Shown here: positions 18,347 to 27,505 of the stretch, in pieces
Position numbering within the stretch: the stretch's first letter is position 1
How the letters are laid out: each line of letters opens with the position of its first letter
Source of the DNA: Candidatus Woesearchaeota archaeon
GTDB taxonomy: Archaea; Nanobdellota; Nanobdellia; Woesearchaeales; GW2011-AR15
DNA length: 34,216 nucleotides
Assembly: GCA_014729915.1 (NCBI GenBank)
Contig: WJJD01000054.1
Span: 1-34,216, forward strand
Direction of reading: 5' to 3'
The notes under the pieces: generated by a model
Told to the model about the DNA's origin: nothing
Databases searched by the model: none
What the model saw: only the letters and a program-made list of their open reading frames with translations
Program-made: the position numbers and the translations under genes

Positions 18347-18798
18347 AAAATAAAAAAGGTGTTTCAGTCTATGTAAGCTGGATAATCGTAATTGCTATTG
18401 TGGTATCATTAAGTTTTATCATGTATCAATGGACACTAGACAGAGTAAAATCCAAAAACCAGGAATTAAACACCCGTAGTGATCTTGCATTATGCGAGCA
18501 GGTAGCTGTAAATATAGATGGAATCTGTCAAAATCCACAAATTTTAAATATTAATATTACAAATACAAAAAATATAAAAATCGACAGATTAGTTTTCAGA
18601 CTAGTTGATATTTACGGCAATTCACAAAACAGAGAAGAAGAAGTCAATATTTATCCTGGTGAAAAGGAAATAAATTCAGCAGTATTAAAACAGGGCACAT
18701 TAAGCAGCGCAAGAATTATTCCTGTCATAATTCAGGACCAAACTTATATACTCTGCCAGTCAGCATCAATAGAAAAGCAAAACATAGATCAATGTTAA
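18343..18798 (+). CDS. Archaeal type IV pilin-like protein
   Basis: MKNKKG|VSVYVSWIIVIAIVVSLSFIMYQWT class III signal; ATGA overlap with the upstream gene. Confidence 0.8.
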   Translation: MKNKKGVSVYVSWIIVIAIVVSLSFIMYQWTLDRVKSKNQELNTRSDLALCEQVAVNIDGICQNPQILNINITNTKNIKIDRLVFRLVDIYGNSQNREEEVNIYPGEKEINSAVLKQGTLSSARIIPVIIQDQTYILCQSASIEKQNIDQC

Positions 18799-18814
18799 AA
18801 GAGGTGTATAATTA

Positions 18815-19324
18815 ATGATTAAAATATCATTCAGAAAAAAAGGAGTTTCTCCTTTAATAGCTACAGTTCTGCTTATTGCATTTTCAGTTGCACTCGGTGC
18901 AGTTGTTATGAGCTGGGGAAGAAGTTTTATAGATTCACAGACAAGTGATGTAGATTCCGGAACATCCCAGCAGATGACTTGTTCACTTGATGTAGGAATT
19001 AATTTTGTTACTATAAACAGTAGAGAATTAATTTGTTATGATTCAACAACAGGTGAGCTTGATATGACTATTGAAAATACCGGAGTTACAAATATTTCAG
19101 GAATCATGATTAAAGCTATAGATAATAATAATGAAGTGCATAGTGCAAGCAATTCAACTGCGATGGGAGTAGGAAGCGGACAAAGGTATGTAGTCTCATT
19201 TAGCTCAATTCCTTCTTCATTGCAGTTAGTAACTGTATCTCCGATAATGCAGGGACAGGGCAGCACACATTCAAGAATGTGTACAAATGTTAATCTCAAA
19301 AAAGACAATATTGAATCATGCTAA
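18815..19324 (+). CDS. Archaeal type IV pilin (Pilin_N/DUF1628-type)
   Basis: FRKKG|VSPLIATVLLIAFSVALGAVVMSWGRSF is a canonical archaeal class III pilin N-terminus; GAGGTG Shine-Dalgarno-like sequence upstream. Confidence 0.92.
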   Translation: MIKISFRKKGVSPLIATVLLIAFSVALGAVVMSWGRSFIDSQTSDVDSGTSQQMTCSLDVGINFVTINSRELICYDSTTGELDMTIENTGVTNISGIMIKAIDNNNEVHSASNSTAMGVGSGQRYVVSFSSIPSSLQLVTVSPIMQGQGSTHSRMCTNVNLKKDNIESC

Positions 19325-20046
19325 ATATGAATAAAAAATCCCAGGTGTGGATATCAGCAATTCTCTATACATTAGTTGCAAGTGTCGCATTAGTCTTAAT
19401 TCTTGAAGCAGGAATTCCTATCCTGGAAAGACTAAAAGATTCCGCAACTTTTTCACAGACAAAAGATACTCTATTAAATCTCGATCAGCACATTCAAGAG
19501 GTAGCAAACGAGGGAGAGGGTTCTCAGAGAATGGTAAATCTTGAAATTAAACAGGGAGAGCTTTTAATTGGAAATAATCAGATATTATGGGAATTTGAAA
19601 CAAAAAGCAGAATTGTCGATCCAAGGACAAGCAGGAAATACGGAAATCTTGTTGTTACAAGCAATGCAAATGTAAGAACAATTGAAAACAGCACTCATTA
19701 TTTATTAACAACATATATTAAAAATGATACTTTTGAGGTGAGGATCAATAAAACAGGCTCAGAATCAAATTGGAACCCAATTAATACATCAGAAATTATT
19801 GATTATATAAGCTTTAACAATAATAAACTGAACGGAACCTTTTCTTTTTCAATAAACAACAACCCTGATTCTGTTGTCGGAAACGGTTATACAAGAATCA
19901 CACCTGAAGGAAACAATACAAATCTCGGCAGGGCAAAGGTAGTTGCTCATATCAACTCAAGTTTTGCAGAGTATGATCTGGAATTTATTCTTGAAAGCTA
20001 TGCAGATTTTATTATTACCAGAGTAAAAAACTTTGAGCCAAAGTGA
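19318..20046 (+). CDS. Pilin-like surface protein (242 aa)
   Basis: MNKKS|QVWISAILYTLVASVALVLILEAGIPILE class III-like N-terminus; overlaps the upstream CDS. Confidence 0.75.
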   Translation: MLNMNKKSQVWISAILYTLVASVALVLILEAGIPILERLKDSATFSQTKDTLLNLDQHIQEVANEGEGSQRMVNLEIKQGELLIGNNQILWEFETKSRIVDPRTSRKYGNLVVTSNANVRTIENSTHYLLTTYIKNDTFEVRINKTGSESNWNPINTSEIIDYISFNNNKLNGTFSFSINNNPDSVVGNGYTRITPEGNNTNLGRAKVVAHINSSFAEYDLEFILESYADFIITRVKNFEPK

Positions 20047-20088
20047 CTTATAAATTCCTGAGAACTTGCGGCTGCATCCGATAAATGC

Positions 20089-20130
20089 TTTTTTCTGACT
20101 TTTTCTTAATCTTTCTTAAGACAGAAAAAA
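20089..20130 (+). terminator. Putative 3'-end hairpin of the surface operon
   Basis: TTTTTTCTG-(6 nt bulge)-TCTTAA-tctttc-TTAAGA-CAGAAAAAA located 43 nt after the 20046 stop. Confidence 0.35.
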
Positions 20131-20339
20131 TTCACTCTATTTTATGGTTAATTTAAAAAAAATTAAGAAAATTTACTAAATGATATGTATTAGACAGCTT
20201 CCGAAACTCTTAAATACTTACAAAATCTTATCAAAATTTAAGAGATTGGGGACTGAAAGAATAATTAATAAATCCAACAAAATATTCAAAGGTTTAATAA
20301 AAAATCACGTTAGTGATTTTTAGAATAAAAGAGGATGAA

Positions 20340-21896
20340 ATGATAAAGCACCGCTCAATTTTTAAAATTGACACAAGACCTGAAATAGTAGATCTTCCAT
20401 CAATTAAAAACAGAAGAAAAATCGATGTGCGGTATCCATTAATTAAACCATATGCATATGCGCATATTTATTGGGATGAGGATAATAACGAACTTGTATA
20501 TCATGTTGAAGAACCTCATTTGAAAACATCAGAAAAAGAAATATTAAGACTGCTTCTTTTAGCTCTTGAAGAAATGATAAATATAAGCTACAGTGTTGCA
20601 AATAAATTTAATCTCATCTTAAATTATCTTGAAAAAAATGTCCAGGCAATATTAGTTGAATTGGGCACAAAAGTCTCAAAAGAAACCTATCTTAAACTTA
20701 TGTATTACATCTTCAGGAACTCAATCGGATTAAACAGGATAGAACCCCTTCTTCATGACTATTATATTGAGGATATTGAGTGCAACGGGCTTGATTCTCC
20801 ACTCTATATTGTGCATAGAAAATATGAAAACCTGAAGACAAACATAATATACAAAGATATTCAGGAACTTACTGATTTTGTAGAAAAGCTGGCCCAGAAA
20901 ACAGGAAGGTATGTTTCATATGCAAAACCCCTCTTAGACGGAACTTTACCAGACGGGTCCAGGGTTAACGCAACATACACACAGGATGTAACAACAAGAG
21001 GACCTACATTTACAATTCGAAAGTTCACAAAAGAGCCCTGGACACCAGTCCATCTCATCCTGTCAAAAACAGCTTCGGCTGATATATTTGCATATATCTG
21101 GATTGCAATAGAGCATAAAAGAAATTTTATTGTTATTGGTGAGACAGCTTCAGGAAAAACAACATTTTTAAACAGCATCTTAAGCTTTATACCCCCTGAA
21201 GCAAGAGTGTGCTCAATTGAAGACACACGCGAATTAAATCTAGCTCACGATAACTGGATGCCCTCTGTCACAAGAACAGGCTACGGCATACCGAATCTTA
21301 TGGGAAAAGAATACGGAGAAATAACACTTTTTGATCTATTAAAAGAGAGTTTTAGACAAAACCCAGATTATGTAATTGTTGGAGAAATTCGGGGAAAAGA
21401 AGCATATGTCCTGTTCCAGGGAATGGCTTCTGGACATGCATCATTCGGAACATTTCATGCAGGCTCAGTAGAAACTCTGATGAGAAGACTAGAAACACCT
21501 CCAATAAATCTTTCACCGTCATTAATTGAATCATTAGACATTGTTTGTGTTATGTCACATCTTAAAGATTCTGATAAGAATATCAGAAGATTAAAGCAGC
21601 TTGTTGAGATACAATCAAAAACTCAGAGTTCAGAAAAAGTACAGAAAAACATACCTTACGAATGGGATCCTGTATCTGATAAAATTTTGCAGAAAACTGA
21701 ACTTTCTTTGTTTTCTGAAATTTCAAAAGACTCTGGTATAAGCATAGAAGAACTGAAAAATGAACTTTCTTTAAGAACAAAATTATTAAGCCAGATGGCA
21801 ATGATGAAGATGAAAGATTTTAAAGAAATCAACGAAATAATCAAAGAGTATTACATTGACAAAGAAAAAGTATTATCCCGATTAAACTTAATATGA
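20340..21896 (+). CDS. Type IV pilus/archaellum-type secretion ATPase (FlaI/PilT/VirB11-like)
   Basis: Walker A GETASGKTTFLNSIL, Asp box CSIEDTREL, FRQNPDYVIVGEIRGKEAYVLFQGMASGHASFGTFHAGS. ORF track starts at GTG 20313; ATG 20340 follows a GAGG motif. Confidence 0.95.
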   Translation: MIKHRSIFKIDTRPEIVDLPSIKNRRKIDVRYPLIKPYAYAHIYWDEDNNELVYHVEEPHLKTSEKEILRLLLLALEEMINISYSVANKFNLILNYLEKNVQAILVELGTKVSKETYLKLMYYIFRNSIGLNRIEPLLHDYYIEDIECNGLDSPLYIVHRKYENLKTNIIYKDIQELTDFVEKLAQKTGRYVSYAKPLLDGTLPDGSRVNATYTQDVTTRGPTFTIRKFTKEPWTPVHLILSKTASADIFAYIWIAIEHKRNFIVIGETASGKTTFLNSILSFIPPEARVCSIEDTRELNLAHDNWMPSVTRTGYGIPNLMGKEYGEITLFDLLKESFRQNPDYVIVGEIRGKEAYVLFQGMASGHASFGTFHAGSVETLMRRLETPPINLSPSLIESLDIVCVMSHLKDSDKNIRRLKQLVEIQSKTQSSEKVQKNIPYEWDPVSDKILQKTELSLFSEISKDSGISIEELKNELSLRTKLLSQMAMMKMKDFKEINEIIKEYYIDKEKVLSRLNLI

Positions 21897-22090
21897 AGGC
21901 ATTAGAGACAATTAAGAAAAATAACGAAAAGATTAAGATATTGTCCGGACTTTACAAAGCTATTCTAAAATCCGAAATTTCAGATAAAAAAGAACTTGAA
22001 ATTTCTAAGACCAAAGCAAAAATAGCAAGACAGGAAATGCTTCATTTATTATATTCTAATCATAAAAAAATTAAAACGATTGAAAAATGA
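21893..22090 (+). CDS. Small Lys-rich coiled-coil-like protein (65 aa)
   Basis: ATGA overlaps on both sides, between ATPase and TadC-like genes; MKALETIKKNNEKIKILSGLYKAILKSEISDKKELEISKTKAKIARQEMLHLLYSNHKKIKTIEK. Confidence 0.7.
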   Translation: MKALETIKKNNEKIKILSGLYKAILKSEISDKKELEISKTKAKIARQEMLHLLYSNHKKIKTIEK

Positions 22091-23817
22091 TAAAAGCTGT
22101 AGATAAATTATCAAATGAAATCGATTTCTATCTTGATGAGATAAACAGATTACGATATTATAAAAAAGATCTTTATGACAGTCTTTCTAATCTTGAGAAC
22201 AGTTATCAGAAAAAAAAACTTACATATAAAGAATATATTAAAAAAAAAAGAAAAATTCTTTCAGACAAATCTGAAAAAGAAGCAATAAAATACTATGAAA
22301 TAAATATAAAAAATTACCTTGAAAAATTAGATTATATAAATACAAGACTTTTATCTGTTGTTTATAATGACAAATCATACAGAGATTTAAAGATTAATTC
22401 TAAAAAAACAAAAACAGACATTCCGATCCAAAAAAAGCTTCCGGGAATTGACATGATTAATTTTCCTGAACCTGAAATTAAAGTCTTACAAAAAACTATC
22501 AGTAAATCAAAAAAACCATTTAAAAAAGAACCGGATAAACATCTTCCTTTTGGTGTTCCTGTTCCAGCCCAAAGAAAAAAGACACCTGTACCTCAGCCTA
22601 AAAAATTAGGAGCTGTAAAAAATATTGCTTATAGTCTCCAATCCAAAGGAAAACCTATACTCAAAAAATTCTGGGATGATGATAATAATATAAGCTGGAG
22701 AAGCATATTCAGTCTTGATTTGTTGCGTTATCTTTTTGGTAAAAAAGCCCAAGAAAAAGAATTCTTATCAGACAAAACAAAAATTCTTCCGTCAATTCTT
22801 ACTTATGAAGACCAGGACATCGGAAAAATTTTTGAAGAAGATATTAAGGGAACTCTTGATCCATATTTATTAGAAAAAGAGATTAAAGAGATAAAAAATT
22901 TAATTTCAAGTCAGAAAAAAAAAATATATGAGCCAAGCTCATTAGGATATTATGCAAATGTTACTGTAAGAAAAATTAGCATTTTTTTTATTGAAAAGTT
23001 TCCGTACGTGTTTAAAAAACTTTATTTAGCAATAAGACTTGCAAATTTGAAACTTCTATCCAACACATATATCAACATAATGTTTTTTCTTTCAATTATT
23101 ACTTTTGTATTAGGTTTTCCATCGGTAACATTTTTAATTTTTATAAAAGAGGCTGTATTTTTTCCGTCTCTTATTAAAAGCTTTTTACTTTCTCTTGGTG
23201 CTTCTGTTTTGATATTTGCCATATTATTTTATTATCCTTTTATGAAACTTAAAAGCAGGAAGCGTTCCATTAATACAAACCTTCCCTTTGCAATAGACCA
23301 CATGTCCTCTGTAATTGCTTCAGGGGTTCCTCCAACAACCATGTTTAAACTATTATCTGTATCAAAAGAATATGGTGAGATATCTGTTGAGATGGAAAAA
23401 ATAACAAACTATATCGATGTATTTGGTTATGATGTTTTAACTGCAGTAAGATCTGTTCTTGCAATAACTCCTTCATCCCAATTCAAAGAATTCTTAAGCG
23501 GACTTATTTCTACTGTGGAATCTGGAGGAGAACTTAAAAATTATCTTGACTCAAAATCAAAAGAGGCATTAATGCATTACAGACTTGAAAGACAAAAATA
23601 TATTGAATCAATTTCAACATATTCAGATATATATACAGGAGTTTTAATTGCAGCCCCATTATTTTTTGTAACCGCGCTTTCTCTTGTCAGTATGCTTGGG
23701 GGAACTGTCGGAGGAATTGATATAAACATTATTGTAACCTTTGGTACATATCTTGTCATACCTTTACTAAATGTAATATTTATCTTATTTTTAGAATTCA
23801 ACCAGCCGGATATTTAA
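22087..23817 (+). CDS. TadC/FlaJ-like membrane platform protein (T2SSF domain) with long N-terminal cytoplasmic extension
   Basis: C-terminal LPFAIDHMSSVIASGVPPTTMFKLLSVSKEYGEISVEMEKI...FLSGLISTVESGGELKNYLDSKSKEAL...YSDIYTGVLIAAPLFFVTALSL; N-terminal ~300 aa charged/coiled with Pro-rich linker PVPAQRKKTPVPQPKKL. Confidence 0.9.
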   Translation: MIKAVDKLSNEIDFYLDEINRLRYYKKDLYDSLSNLENSYQKKKLTYKEYIKKKRKILSDKSEKEAIKYYEINIKNYLEKLDYINTRLLSVVYNDKSYRDLKINSKKTKTDIPIQKKLPGIDMINFPEPEIKVLQKTISKSKKPFKKEPDKHLPFGVPVPAQRKKTPVPQPKKLGAVKNIAYSLQSKGKPILKKFWDDDNNISWRSIFSLDLLRYLFGKKAQEKEFLSDKTKILPSILTYEDQDIGKIFEEDIKGTLDPYLLEKEIKEIKNLISSQKKKIYEPSSLGYYANVTVRKISIFFIEKFPYVFKKLYLAIRLANLKLLSNTYINIMFFLSIITFVLGFPSVTFLIFIKEAVFFPSLIKSFLLSLGASVLIFAILFYYPFMKLKSRKRSINTNLPFAIDHMSSVIASGVPPTTMFKLLSVSKEYGEISVEMEKITNYIDVFGYDVLTAVRSVLAITPSSQFKEFLSGLISTVESGGELKNYLDSKSKEALMHYRLERQKYIESISTYSDIYTGVLIAAPLFFVTALSLVSMLGGTVGGIDINIIVTFGTYLVIPLLNVIFILFLEFNQPDI

Positions 23818-23837
23818 TTAGATGACGTGCTTCTAGA

Positions 23838-25289
23838 ATGTTTTACAAAGGAAAAAGTTCAGGACTTGAAAAATGTTTATCCAGTTTGAACCTTTTTTTC
23901 ATGGGTCTTGCAAATATTATCGGACCCCAGATTTTTATTATGCTTTCCGGATTAATAACTATTTCAGGAATTTACGGGATTTTTTCACTTATTATTTGTT
24001 TTGTTCTTGCTATATTAATTGCCCTTATATTCTCTGAACTGGCTTTGTCTATGCCTACAACAGGTCTTGTTGTAAATTCCGTTAATGACGCTTGGGGAAG
24101 ATTTGTTTCATTTCTAGTGGGATGGTCTCAGCTTTTTGGAAATATCACTTTTGCAGCAGTGTGTGCATTAAGTTTCGGGGTTTTTATAAATTCACCTTTT
24201 ATTGGTGCTGTTGTTGCTGTTTTAGTTGTTACAATTCTGGAATTGATAGGAATTACTGAAATCGGAAAAATAGAATCAATTCTTGTAATCGCTATCATAG
24301 GAGTTTTATTAAGCATTATTGTATTTAACTTCCCCTTAGTAAGACAACTCGAACCAAAGTTATTTGTAAATATTGAGTTAAATAATATAAAAAAAATATT
24401 TTTAGGAGTAGGATTTTTCTTTCTTGCTTTTACCGGATTTGAGGATGTAACAACATATCTTGAAGAAGCTAAAAATATTAAAAAAGTCCCTATAGTGATG
24501 ATAGTGATAATTATTGTTATTTCATCATTATTTATCTTAATTTATCTTCCATTATTAAGCTATATAAATTCAGGAACAAATCTTAGTCGTCCTCTTCATG
24601 TGTTGTCAAAGGAATTATTAAAAGATAAGACTAATTTAGTAATTACACTAATAGGTATCTCTGCAACATTATCCTCTTTAATTACTGCTCTTAGTACTTC
24701 TTCAAGAAATATGTTCTCTCTTTCAGAAAGAGGATTTATACCAAAAAAATTCTTTTATCTTTCTTCAAGAAAAATACCTGTATATTCAATTATTGCTTCC
24801 TCTTTTATTGTGATGCTCCTTCTTGCGATAAGAAAATTAGATATTTTAGTTTATCTTGGCAATTTTTTATATTTTTTCATTGTCATAATTCTTTGTTTTA
24901 CAGTAATTAGATTAAGGCACAAAAGAGAAAAACTTTCAAGACCATTTAAGATTCCGTTCTTTCCGTTTCTTCCTCTAATTACAGCATATCTCATGTTAAT
25001 CCTGATGTTTTTTCTTGATTTTAAAGCTATCGCCTTTGGTTTAATCTGGTTTTTTTTGGGATTTATACTATATATTTTGAGGATAGTTGGAAAAAAAAGA
25101 TTAAGAATTGCTTTGCTGGGTGCTAATCTTGTCTGCAGCTTGCTTGTAATCCTTGGTTCAGTATTAATAGGAGAACTTTATCCCCACTTTAAAAAGAACA
25201 TCTATTATGTGTCGTATTCTTTTCTGTTTTTATTTATTGTGTTTGGAACAGGATTAATAAAAGATTATTTTAATAAAAAAGGCAGCTGA
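23838..25289 (+). CDS. APC-family amino acid permease
   Basis: Multiple TMs; LSSLNLFFMGLANIIGPQIFIMLSG, FSELALSMPTTGLVVNSVNDAWGRFVSFLVGWSQL typical of APC transporters. Confidence 0.9.
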   Translation: MFYKGKSSGLEKCLSSLNLFFMGLANIIGPQIFIMLSGLITISGIYGIFSLIICFVLAILIALIFSELALSMPTTGLVVNSVNDAWGRFVSFLVGWSQLFGNITFAAVCALSFGVFINSPFIGAVVAVLVVTILELIGITEIGKIESILVIAIIGVLLSIIVFNFPLVRQLEPKLFVNIELNNIKKIFLGVGFFFLAFTGFEDVTTYLEEAKNIKKVPIVMIVIIIVISSLFILIYLPLLSYINSGTNLSRPLHVLSKELLKDKTNLVITLIGISATLSSLITALSTSSRNMFSLSERGFIPKKFFYLSSRKIPVYSIIASSFIVMLLLAIRKLDILVYLGNFLYFFIVIILCFTVIRLRHKREKLSRPFKIPFFPFLPLITAYLMLILMFFLDFKAIAFGLIWFFLGFILYILRIVGKKRLRIALLGANLVCSLLVILGSVLIGELYPHFKKNIYYVSYSFLFLFIVFGTGLIKDYFNKKGS

Positions 25290-25293
25290 GATA

Positions 25294-25608
25294 TTACTTT
25301 CCTATAAGAAGAACACCTGCAATGATCTGGACAATTCCTATTATCCCGGAAGTTGCACTTATTACAATTCTTATCTTTTTGGTAAGTTCCAACCCAAATA
25401 AATTACCAAAAACAAAAACAGATACAAGAATAAACAACAATCCAAGTATAAAAATAGCTCCACCAACCGCAACTCCAAACATTCTCATTGAATGGACAAA
25501 CTTAAATTCAGAAAGGCGAAGTTCCATATCTTCTGCATCTTGTGCAATTCTTTGTACAACTTCTTTTAAATCAGGAGGAATATCATAATCAATATCTCTA
25601 TTTTCCAT
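25294..25608 (-). CDS. Small two-TM membrane protein (104 aa)
   Basis: MENRDIDYDIPPDLKEVVQRIAQDAEDMELRLSEFKFVHSMRMFGVAVGGAIFILGLLFILVSVFVFG...; favoured over the antisense 25322-25588 ORF by its hydrophobic pattern and acidic N-terminus. Confidence 0.75.
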   Translation of the reverse strand: MENRDIDYDIPPDLKEVVQRIAQDAEDMELRLSEFKFVHSMRMFGVAVGGAIFILGLLFILVSVFVFGNLFGLELTKKIRIVISATSGIIGIVQIIAGVLLIGK

Positions 25609-25697
25609 AATTTTTTGATTAGTATCATTACCTTATTAATTTTTTGGTAAATCCATTAATTATATAATTAAAAATCTATTTTTGCTATAAACCTAAG

Positions 25698-27410
25698 ATG
25701 ACCCAAATAAAAATTCTAAACGATTCACTGATTAACAAGATTGCAGCAGGTGAAGTCATAGAGAGACCAAAAAATGTTGTAAAAGAACTTATTGAAAATT
25801 CTATAGATGCAAAAGCATCAAAAATAACTGTAGAGGTTAAGAAAGGGGGAAAATCTTTTATAAGCGTAACAGACAATGGAGAAGGAATGAATAAAAAAGA
25901 TGCAAAAAAAGCATGCCTCAGGCACTCAACAAGCAAAATATCAAATCTTGATGATCTGTTTAATATATCTTCATTAGGGTTTAGGGGAGAAGCACTTGCA
26001 AGCATTGTTTCTGTTTCAAAATTAACATTAACAACTAGAACCGAAAATGAATTAGAGGGAATAGAACTGAAATATGAATCAGGCAATTTAAAAAATGTTG
26101 AAAAAAAGGGATGCCCCACTGGAACTGCTATTATTGTAAAAGATTTATTTTATAATACTCCTGCAAGAAAAAAATACTTAAAATCAGAAAGAAGAGAATT
26201 CAACCACATTATTGATATAATACAGAGGTATTCTTTAATAAATCCCAAAATTCATTTTAAGCTGATTCATAATAACAAAGAAATATTAAATTCCCCACAG
26301 ACATCAGATCAATTAACAAATATAAGCTATATTTACGGAAGAAAAACAGCAAAAAAACTTCTATTAATAGATTATAAATCTTCTTTATTAACAATAAAAG
26401 GATATATATCAAAACCTGAAATAGCCAGATGGGGAAAAAAAGATCAGTCTATTTACATTAATAAGAGGTATATAAAAAATAAAACTGTTTCAGATGCAAT
26501 AAATAATGCTTACAACACCTTAATGTTTCTTGACAAGAACCCGGTAGTTGTTTTAAATATCTCTCTTGACCCGGAGATTGTGGATGTCAATGTCCATCCT
26601 ACAAAATCTGAAGTCAGATTTGAAAAAGAAAAAGAAATCTATGACCATGTATTTTCTGCTGTAAGAAAGACTCTGCTTGAAAATGATCTTATACCTGATC
26701 CGGAACTTAAAAAAGATTCATTCACTCAATATACATTCAAAAACCACGAAAAAAATATTGATGTAAAAGAGTCTAGTCCTGGTTATTCAATTGAAAAGTC
26801 CAGGCAGACATTATTTGGAAAAGAAGATAACAAAATTGCACTGAATAAACTGCCTGAAATGAGAATCCTTGGTGTTTTGAATAAGACCTATATTGTCGCT
26901 GAAACCAGAAACGAACTTATTTTAATTGATCAGCACGCTGCAGCTGAAAGAATTTTGTATGAAAAATACCTGAAACAATTCCAAAGAAAAAAAATAATAA
27001 AACAGGTTTTACTTGAGCCGGTGCTGATTGAAACAGATAAAAAAATGCACGAATCTATTTCTCAGAATCTTTCTGTTTTTACTGACATGGGTTTTGATAT
27101 TGAAGCATTTGGAAGAAACGAATTTATTGTAAGATCTGTTCCTGAAATTTTTAAAAAAGCTGCTGATAATGAATTTATTATTGACCTAATAACTTCCGGA
27201 AAGAAATCTTTTAAAGAAAAAGAGCAAAATAAGATAATGAAAATGGCCTGCAGAGCAGCAGTTAAAGCTGGTGAGGAAATTACAATTAAGGAAATTAAAA
27301 ATTTTCTTAGTGATCTTGACAATTCTAAGATTTCTTATACCTGTCCTCATGGCAGACCGATATTGATAAAATTATCTTTTAGAGAGATTGAAAAGATGTT
27401 TAAAAGATAA
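25698..27410 (+). CDS. mutL: DNA mismatch repair protein MutL
   Basis: IKILNDSLINKIAAGEVIERPKNVVKELIENSIDA, DNGEGM, RHSTSKI, GFRGEALASI, DVNVHPTKSEVRF; C-terminal DQHAAAERILYE endonuclease motif and CPHGRP. Confidence 0.98.
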   Translation: MTQIKILNDSLINKIAAGEVIERPKNVVKELIENSIDAKASKITVEVKKGGKSFISVTDNGEGMNKKDAKKACLRHSTSKISNLDDLFNISSLGFRGEALASIVSVSKLTLTTRTENELEGIELKYESGNLKNVEKKGCPTGTAIIVKDLFYNTPARKKYLKSERREFNHIIDIIQRYSLINPKIHFKLIHNNKEILNSPQTSDQLTNISYIYGRKTAKKLLLIDYKSSLLTIKGYISKPEIARWGKKDQSIYINKRYIKNKTVSDAINNAYNTLMFLDKNPVVVLNISLDPEIVDVNVHPTKSEVRFEKEKEIYDHVFSAVRKTLLENDLIPDPELKKDSFTQYTFKNHEKNIDVKESSPGYSIEKSRQTLFGKEDNKIALNKLPEMRILGVLNKTYIVAETRNELILIDQHAAAERILYEKYLKQFQRKKIIKQVLLEPVLIETDKKMHESISQNLSVFTDMGFDIEAFGRNEFIVRSVPEIFKKAADNEFIIDLITSGKKSFKEKEQNKIMKMACRAAVKAGEEITIKEIKNFLSDLDNSKISYTCPHGRPILIKLSFREIEKMFKR

Positions 27411-27505
27411 ATAACGGATTTTGCAAATTTAAAATCCATCATATATTTTCAAGTACAATAAGTTTTTTAAATTCTTATTATAATGTTTGTTAATGGTGAT
27501 TTTAG

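Noticed and set aside
20046-20085. Possible inverted copy of the GCAGATGAATTTCTGAG repeat after the pilin operon
   Set aside because: Only short scattered matches (GCGGCTGCATC, AAATTCCTGAG); too weak to call homologous.
23838-25289. APC permease as part of the pilus system
   Set aside because: Same strand and close spacing, but the family is a standard transporter and nothing in the sequence links it functionally to the pilus genes.
27416-27437. GGATTTT...AAAATCC hairpin after mutL as a terminator or member of the palindrome family
   Set aside because: Short 7-bp AT-rich stem without a clear T-tract or shared sequence; could be chance in AT-rich DNA.
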